From Actinomycetes bacterium (GTDB lineage: Bacteria > Actinomycetota > Thermoleophilia > Solirubrobacterales > Solirubrobacteraceae), in assembly GCA_023405705.1 (NCBI GenBank), contig JAEXXR010000432.1:1-10125 (forward strand): DNA of 10,125 bases. Reading direction: 5' to 3'. Numbering within the stretch: the stretch's first letter is position 1; every line of letters begins with the position of its first letter. Under the pieces are notes generated by a model. The model was not told the origin of the DNA. It ran no database searches and saw only the letters and a list, made by a program, of their open reading frames with translations. This document shows positions 6,721 to 10,125 of the stretch, one piece after another. Both the position numbers and the translations under genes were made by a program.

Positions 6721-7457
6721 CCGGAACGCCGCAGACCGGAAGAACGAGCCCCCCGGGCGAGTTCGTCCAAGGCGAAGCAAGGCCGCAGGCCGCGGCTTCG
6801 CCCAAAATCGCCATCCTCGACTACGGGATGGGCAACCGCCGCTCGGTCGAGAAGGCGTTCGAGCACGTCGGGGCGCGGCCGCTGATCACACGCGACCACG
6901 ACGCCGTGCGCGCCGCCGACGGCGTCGTCGTCCCCGGCGTCGGCGCCTTCCCGCGCGCGATGCGCAACCTGCGCGAGCTGGGGCTTGACGAGCTGATCCG
7001 CGAGCGCGCCGCCGCCGACGTGCCGGTGCTCGGGATCTGCCTCGGGATGCAGCTGCTGTTCGAGCGCTCCGTCGAGGTCGAGCCGGCCGAGGGCCTCGGC
7101 CTGCTCGGCGGCGAGGTGCGGCCGCTGGACGCGCGCGGCCAGCGCGTCCCGCACATCGGCTGGAACGTCGTCCGCTTCGAGCACGCCACGCGGCTCAACG
7201 CCGGGCTGCCGCAGGAGGTCGCCTTCTACCACGTGCACTCGTTCGTGGTCGAGCCGGCCGACCCCGGCGACGCGCTCGGGACCGCCGAGTACGGCGAGCG
7301 CTTCGTCAGCGCCGTCGCGCGCGGCAACGTCTACGGCGTGCAGTTCCACCCGGAGAAGTCCTCGCAGCACGGCCTCCGGCTGCTCCAGAGCTTCAGCGCC
7401 GCCTGCGAGGGCGTCGCCGACCCGTCCCACGACCACGACCGGACCCGCGCCGCATGA
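6717..7457 (+). CDS. hisH: imidazole glycerol phosphate synthase, glutaminase subunit, with N-terminal extension
   Basis: HisH is the class I glutamine amidotransferase subunit that feeds ammonia to HisF. The catalytic triad is visible: Cys108 (LGICLGMQLL), His211 and Glu213 (GVQFHPEKSS). Other family blocks are IAILDYGMGN (31-40) and VVPGVGAFP (71-79). The 246-residue length exceeds the usual 200-215. There is a 29-residue leader before the family start at Lys30-Ile31, and about 16 extra residues after the final helix. GTG at 6717 overlaps the hisB stop (GTGA). Between it and the ATG inside GMGN there is no in-frame ATG, GTG or TTG, so the leader must be translated unless the message is processed or a non-standard start is used. 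The leader (T2-P29) is rich in Gly, Pro, Ala and Gln and shows no signal peptide. Residues 19-29 are encoded by a hairpin-forming palindrome. The stop overlaps hisA (ATGA). Confidence 0.94.
   Translation: MTGTPQTGRTSPPGEFVQGEARPQAAASPKIAILDYGMGNRRSVEKAFEHVGARPLITRDHDAVRAADGVVVPGVGAFPRAMRNLRELGLDELIRERAAADVPVLGICLGMQLLFERSVEVEPAEGLGLLGGEVRPLDARGQRVPHIGWNVVRFEHATRLNAGLPQEVAFYHVHSFVVEPADPGDALGTAEYGERFVSAVARGNVYGVQFHPEKSSQHGLRLLQSFSAACEGVADPSHDHDRTRAA
6771..6802 (+). repeat. hairpin-forming palindrome inside the hisH leader
   Basis: GGCGAAGC (6771-6778) and GCTTCGCC (6795-6802) are perfect 8-bp inverted arms. Inside them GGCC (6781-6784) and GGCC (6788-6791) form a second 4-bp stem with loop GCA, leaving a small 2x3 internal loop. 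The element encodes residues 19-29 of the HisH extension, in frame and without a stop. No second copy was noticed in the window. It could be an in-frame palindromic repeat, an RNA structure tuning hisH translation, or simply GC-rich chance pairing. Confidence 0.55.
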
Positions 7458-8191
7458 TCCTCTACCCCGCAATCGACATCCGCGGCGGCAGCGCCGTCCG
7501 CCTGAGACAAGGCGACTTCGGCGACGAGACCGTCTACGACGCCGACCCGCTCAGCGCCGCGCGCGCCTGGGTGGAGGGCGGCGCCAGATGGCTGCACGTC
7601 GTCGACCTCGACGGCGCCCGCGACGGCAGACCGGCCAACCTCCACCATCTCGAGCGGATCGCCGGCGAGCTGGGCGTGCCGGTCGAGTTCGGCGGCGGGC
7701 TGCGCTCGCGCGAGTCGGTCGACGCCGCCGTCGCGGCCGGCGCCGGGCGCGTTATCCTCGGCACGGCGGCCTTCGCCGACGTCGACTTCCTCGACGACGT
7801 CGTCTCGGCCTACGGCGAGCGCGTCTGCGTCTCCGTCGACGTGCGCGGCGGCAAGGTCGCCAGCGGCGGCTGGAAGGAGCAGACCGACATGGAGGCGACC
7901 GCGGTCATCGAGCACCTCCAGCGCCGCGGCGTGAAGAAGCTCGTCTACTCGAACATCGAGCGCGACGGGATGCTGACCGGGCCCGACCTCGACGAGGTCA
8001 AGCGGATCGCCGAGTCGGTCAGAGGCAGCTTCATCTACTCCGGCGGGATCGGGAACCTCGACCACCTGCGCGCGCTCGCGAGCCTGCGCCAGGTCAACCT
8101 CAACGGCGTGATCGTCGGCAAGGCGCTGTACGAGAACAAGTTCACGGTCGGCGAGGCGCTCGAGGCGCTGAAGCCGCCGGCGAAGGCGTAG
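7454..8191 (+). CDS. hisA: ProFAR isomerase (phosphoribosyl-formimino-AICAR-ribotide isomerase)
   Basis: HisA is a (beta/alpha)8-barrel enzyme that isomerises ProFAR to PRFAR, the substrate of HisH-HisF. The 245-residue product has normal length. Catalytic Asp8 lies in YPAIDIRGG, the second acid Asp129 in VSVDVRGGKV, and phosphate-binding glycines in FGGGLR (79-84) and SGGIGN. The loop near 135-145 reads VASGGWKEQTDM. This lacks the Arg-Gly-Trp arrangement I recall for bifunctional PriA (HisA/TrpF) of Mycobacterium and Streptomyces, so ordinary HisA is preferred. The ATG overlaps the hisH stop (ATGA, 7454-7457). hisF begins 9 bp after its TAG stop. Confidence 0.95.
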   Translation: MILYPAIDIRGGSAVRLRQGDFGDETVYDADPLSAARAWVEGGARWLHVVDLDGARDGRPANLHHLERIAGELGVPVEFGGGLRSRESVDAAVAAGAGRVILGTAAFADVDFLDDVVSAYGERVCVSVDVRGGKVASGGWKEQTDMEATAVIEHLQRRGVKKLVYSNIERDGMLTGPDLDEVKRIAESVRGSFIYSGGIGNLDHLRALASLRQVNLNGVIVGKALYENKFTVGEALEALKPPAKA

Positions 8192-8200
8192 GCGGGCGCG

Positions 8201-8968
8201 GTGCACGCCAAGCGCGTCATCCCCTGCCTCGACGTCGACGCCGGCCGCGTCGTCAAGGGCACGAACTTCGTCGACATCAGAGACGCCGGCGACCCGATCG
8301 AGCTGGCCGAGCGCTACGACGCCGCCGGCGCCGACGAGCTCGTCTTCCTCGACATCACGGCGACCTCGGCGCAGCGCGAGACGGTCGTCGAGCTGGCGCG
8401 CCGCACCGCCGACAACGTCTTCATCCCGTTCACGATCGGCGGCGGGATCCGCTCGGTCGAGGACGCGCAGGCGGTGCTCGACGCGGGTGCCGACAAGGTC
8501 GCCGTCAACTCGGCTGCCGTCAAGCGGCCGGAGCTGCTCGACGAGCTGGCCGAGCAGTTCGGCGCGCAGTGCGTCGTGCTGGCGATCGACGCCAAGCAGA
8601 GGGAGGACGGCTCCGGCTGGGAGGTCTACGTCGCGGGCGGTCGCACGCCGACCGGGCGCGACGCGGTCGCGTGGGCGCGCGAGGGCGCCGAGCGCGGGGC
8701 GGGGGAGATCCTGCTGACCTCGATGGACAGGGACGGCAGCAACGACGGCTACGACCTGCCGCTGACGCAGGCGGTCGCCGAGGCGGTGACGATCCCGGTG
8801 ATCGCCTCCGGCGGCGCCGGCGAGCTCAACCACCTCGTCGAGGCGCTGGAGACCGGCGCCGACGCGGTCCTGTGCGCGTCGATCCTCCACTACGGCAGAT
8901 TCACCGTCGCGCAGATCAAGGACCGCCTGGCGCAGGCCGGCGTCCCGATCCGCGCGATCGATCAGTAG
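8201..8968 (+). CDS. hisF: imidazole glycerol phosphate synthase, cyclase subunit
   Basis: HisF uses ammonia tunnelled from HisH to convert PRFAR into imidazole glycerol phosphate and AICAR, the latter re-entering purine synthesis. The 255-residue barrel has both catalytic acids at standard numbers: Asp11 (IPCLDVDAG) and Asp130 (VLAIDAKQ). Other family blocks are GRVVKGTNF (15-23), [11 protein letters not shown] (78-88) and [15 protein letters not shown]. The GTG start at 8201 gives the family opening [11 protein letters not shown]. Only a weak GGCGGG precedes it. It is the last gene of the operon on this strand, and no hisI/hisE follows. Its final 7 bp overlap the end of the convergent gene on the other strand, and no terminator-like hairpin with a T-run is present at the end. 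Confidence 0.96.
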   Translation: MHAKRVIPCLDVDAGRVVKGTNFVDIRDAGDPIELAERYDAAGADELVFLDITATSAQRETVVELARRTADNVFIPFTIGGGIRSVEDAQAVLDAGADKVAVNSAAVKRPELLDELAEQFGAQCVVLAIDAKQREDGSGWEVYVAGGRTPTGRDAVAWAREGAERGAGEILLTSMDRDGSNDGYDLPLTQAVAEAVTIPVIASGGAGELNHLVEALETGADAVLCASILHYGRFTVAQIKDRLAQAGVPIRAIDQ

Positions 8969-9807
8969 CCCCAGCGCGCGAGTTTGACGCGCAGCGCTCT
9001 GAGATAGGCGCCGGAGCTGCGGTAGCCGGGCAGGCCGTCGAGCCGGCCGGCGCGGCGCTCGCGCGCGAGGAAGCGGTCGGCCGCCTTGCGGTTGCCGAGC
9101 AGACGCTGGTCGGCGACCCACGCGGCGAGCACGCCGGCGCCGCTGTTCGGGTAGCGGCTGCGCAGGACGCGCTGGTAGGCGCGCATCGCCGCTCTCGCGT
9201 CGCGGCGGGCGAGGGACGGGTGCCGGCGCGTCACGTCGCGGAAGCGGCCGTCTGCGAACGCCCAGACCTGCGGCGGGTTCCACGAGCCGGCGCCCGAGGA
9301 GAAGGCATAGCGGAAGCGGCTGTCGCGGGAGGAGAACTCTCGGCGTCCGTCGCGGTCGAGGTCGGCCAGCCTGAAGCTCGCCATCTCGAAACTGTGCGTC
9401 GCGACGGCGTAGTGGTCGCCGCGCCAGCGCAGCACCTGCGTGACCTCGCAGCAGAAGCCGGTCGAGGTGAATATGCCGGTGACGACCTCCGGCTCGCGAT
9501 CGCCGTCGAGGTGCGCCAGCTGGATGCTCGGGCGGTCGTCGAGCGTCGAGCGCTGGGACATCGGGCCGCAGGCGTAGTCCTCGCAGCCGGGCACGTCGAC
9601 CGGCTCGTCGTGGACGACCTCGCCGTCCCGGGTGACCGTCACCCACAGGTCGGTCCAGCCGAAGTCGGGGCCGTCGGACCACAGGAACGACGCTCTCACC
9701 GGGCCGCGCTCGTCCCACACCTCGTGGTCGGCGGCGTGCGCCGCGCTCGCGCCGACCGCGATCGCCGCCACAGCGGCGAGCAGCGCCGCTCCGAACCCTC
9801 TCAGCAT
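8962..9807 (-). CDS. secreted protein of unknown function with FG-GAP/VCBS-like Asp motifs
   Basis: This 281-residue protein begins with a typical Sec signal peptide: Met-Leu-Arg, a hydrophobic Ala/Val/Leu core, and a likely cleavage after SAAHA (between residues 25 and 26). The mature part has two Asp-rich stretches, [13 protein letters not shown] (98-110) and [12 protein letters not shown] (148-159). These resemble the D-x-D-x-D-G calcium-binding turns of FG-GAP/VCBS beta-propeller repeats. Four cysteines (75, 80, 119, 120) could form disulfides outside the cell. From about residue 195 it becomes Arg/Ala/Leu-rich and probably helical. I do not recognise a named family or function. The ATG at 9807-9805 follows a GGGG/GAGGA-containing leader and gives a clean signal peptide. 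It converges on hisF with a 7-bp overlap and is unlikely to be part of histidine synthesis. Exposure at the cell surface or release is inferred from the signal peptide. Confidence 0.8.
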   Translation of the reverse strand: MLRGFGAALLAAVAAIAVGASAAHAADHEVWDERGPVRASFLWSDGPDFGWTDLWVTVTRDGEVVHDEPVDVPGCEDYACGPMSQRSTLDDRPSIQLAHLDGDREPEVVTGIFTSTGFCCEVTQVLRWRGDHYAVATHSFEMASFRLADLDRDGRREFSSRDSRFRYAFSSGAGSWNPPQVWAFADGRFRDVTRRHPSLARRDARAAMRAYQRVLRSRYPNSGAGVLAAWVADQRLLGNRKAADRFLARERRAGRLDGLPGYRSSGAYLRALRVKLARWGY

Positions 9808-9845
9808 CCCGTGACCCCTGTTCCTCGGTTGCGTTCCGGCGCGGG

Positions 9846-9851
9846 ATCGTA
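9846..9851 (-). promoter_or_regulatory. candidate -10 for the secreted-protein gene
   Basis: On the minus strand TACGAT (TAnnnT) lies about 38 bp before the ATG at 9807, giving a predicted leader of about 33 nt that contains GAGGA and CAGGGG. No good -35 hexamer is seen at 16-18 bp. The region is otherwise very GC-rich, so an AT-containing hexamer stands out. Confidence 0.35.
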
Positions 9852-9900
9852 GCGGGGGCGCGCCGGGGCGCCACGCTCGGTGAGGGCTCGGTATGGGCGC

Positions 9901-9930
9901 TTGACCGTCGCGGCCGGCGCGGTGTACCGT
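9901..9930 (+). promoter_or_regulatory. candidate housekeeping-type promoter, rightward
   Basis: TTGACC (9901-9906) and TACCGT (9925-9930) are separated by 18 bp and match the actinobacterial housekeeping -35/-10 pattern (TTGAC, TAnnnT). The predicted start is near 9937, about 50 nt before the GTG at 9989. ACCGTCGC occurs twice (9904-9911 and 9926-9933), 22 bp apart, across the two boxes. This could be an operator or a coincidence. Confidence 0.45.
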
Positions 9931-9948
9931 CGCCCGGTCGAAGCACCG

Positions 9949-9965
9949 GAAGACAGCATGTCTTC
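9949..9965. promoter_or_regulatory. 17-bp perfect palindrome in the leader (candidate operator or RNA hairpin)
   Basis: GAAGACA (9949-9955), spacer GCA, TGTCTTC (9959-9965). It lies between the predicted transcription start near 9937 and the Shine-Dalgarno AGGAGAG at 9977-9983. As DNA it has the size and symmetry of a dimeric repressor site. As RNA it would form a 7-bp hairpin with a triloop. It does not match the mycobacterial LexA box consensus I recall. Confidence 0.45.
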
Positions 9966-9988
9966 ACGCCGGGACCAGGAGAGAAGCG

Positions 9989-10125
9989 GTGCCGAGAACG
10001 AGGAAGCGCTCCAAGCGGCGCGCGAACGGCGCTGGGAGGAGAACGCAGGCGCGGGCCGCCGCGGCCGGTGCCGCCGGCGCGGAGGCGCGTGCGAGCGAGC
10101 GGGCGGGCGGCGCGAACGGCGACCG
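9989..10125 (+). CDS. unidentified basic N-terminus (cut by window edge)
   Basis: GTG at 9989-9991 is preceded by AGGAGAG at 9977-9983 with 5 nt between, a good ribosome site, and by a candidate promoter and palindrome. The frame is open to the window end (45 full codons) with mostly G/C third positions. The start reads PRTRKRSKRRANGAGRR, highly basic, followed by an Ala/Gly/Arg/Glu-rich stretch that looks disordered. No family can be recognised from this fragment. An alternative start, ATG at 9958 in another frame, is also open to the edge but has no ribosome site. Its ATG overlaps the palindrome and its early codons have poorer third-position G/C, so it is less likely. Confidence 0.45.
   Translation, partial: MPRTRKRSKRRANGAGRRTQARAAAAGAAGAEARASERAGGANGD

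Noticed and set aside
7454..8191. Bifunctional PriA (HisA/TrpF)
   Set aside because: The loop after Asp129 reads VASGGWKEQTDM, without the Arg-x-Trp arrangement I recall for PriA. Bifunctionality was not tested.
7331..9967. Very long open frame on the minus strand (878 codons) across hisH, hisA, hisF and the secreted gene
   Set aside because: It is antisense to hisH, hisA and hisF, which carry full catalytic motifs, and is out of frame with the signal-peptide protein. Its translation is low-complexity Arg/Ala/Asp, typical of antisense frames in GC-rich DNA where stops are rare.
9958..10125. ATG-started frame at 9958 as the real edge gene
   Set aside because: There is no ribosome site before it, the ATG overlaps the palindrome, and early codons have weak third-position GC. 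The GTG at 9989 has AGGAGAG at proper distance. The call stays tentative.
1..10125. CRISPR array, tRNA/rRNA, IS element, phage or integrative element
   Set aside because: No regularly spaced repeats, no RNA gene signatures, no transposase or integrase motifs and no terminal repeats were seen. The gene content is ordinary chromosomal metabolism.

Overview
The window is about 70% or more G+C, with tightly packed genes and strong G/C preference at third codon positions. It looks like a high-GC actinobacterial chromosome. The mix of genes (Asp-type MurA, HisZ with short HisG, no actinobacterial PriA) suggests a deep-branching group such as Thermoleophilia/Solirubrobacterales. That placement is an inference and was not tested by search.

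Layout. At the left, two genes read leftward: an HDIG/HD-domain phosphohydrolase-like protein (1230-1859), then an MFS transporter (1-1230, 3' end outside the window). They share one base at TGATG. An 82-bp divergent intergenic region (1860-1941) separates them from a rightward run of eight genes: murA, hisZ, hisG, hisD, hisB, hisH, hisA, hisF (1942-8968). Five of its seven junctions overlap: ATGA at three, GTGA at one and 11 bp at hisG/hisD. The other two gaps are 10 and 9 bp. This looks like one operon. hisF runs tail-to-tail into a leftward gene for a secreted protein of unknown function (8962-9807), and the coding ends overlap by 7 bp. A second divergent region (9808-9988) holds candidate promoters for both directions and a 17-bp perfect palindrome. 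It leads into the start of an unidentified rightward gene cut by the window edge (9989-10125).

Function. HisZ+HisG form the first enzyme of histidine synthesis (ATP phosphoribosyltransferase of the short-HisG type). HisA isomerises ProFAR, HisH+HisF make imidazole glycerol phosphate and AICAR, HisB dehydrates IGP, and HisD carries out the last two oxidations. HisC, HisI/HisE and histidinol-phosphatase are not in the window and must be encoded elsewhere. The operon opens with murA, the first committed step of peptidoglycan synthesis. This MurA has Asp at the position of the fosfomycin-target Cys.

Points worth a second look are an obligatory 29-residue N-terminal extension of HisH containing a 32-nt hairpin-forming palindrome, the Asp-type MurA heading a his operon, a symmetric TACCCTA element that could be a shared -10 for both divergent operons, and the palindromic leader near the right edge. 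I did not find a clearly new multi-gene system. No CRISPR, tRNA, rRNA, IS element or intrinsic terminator was seen.
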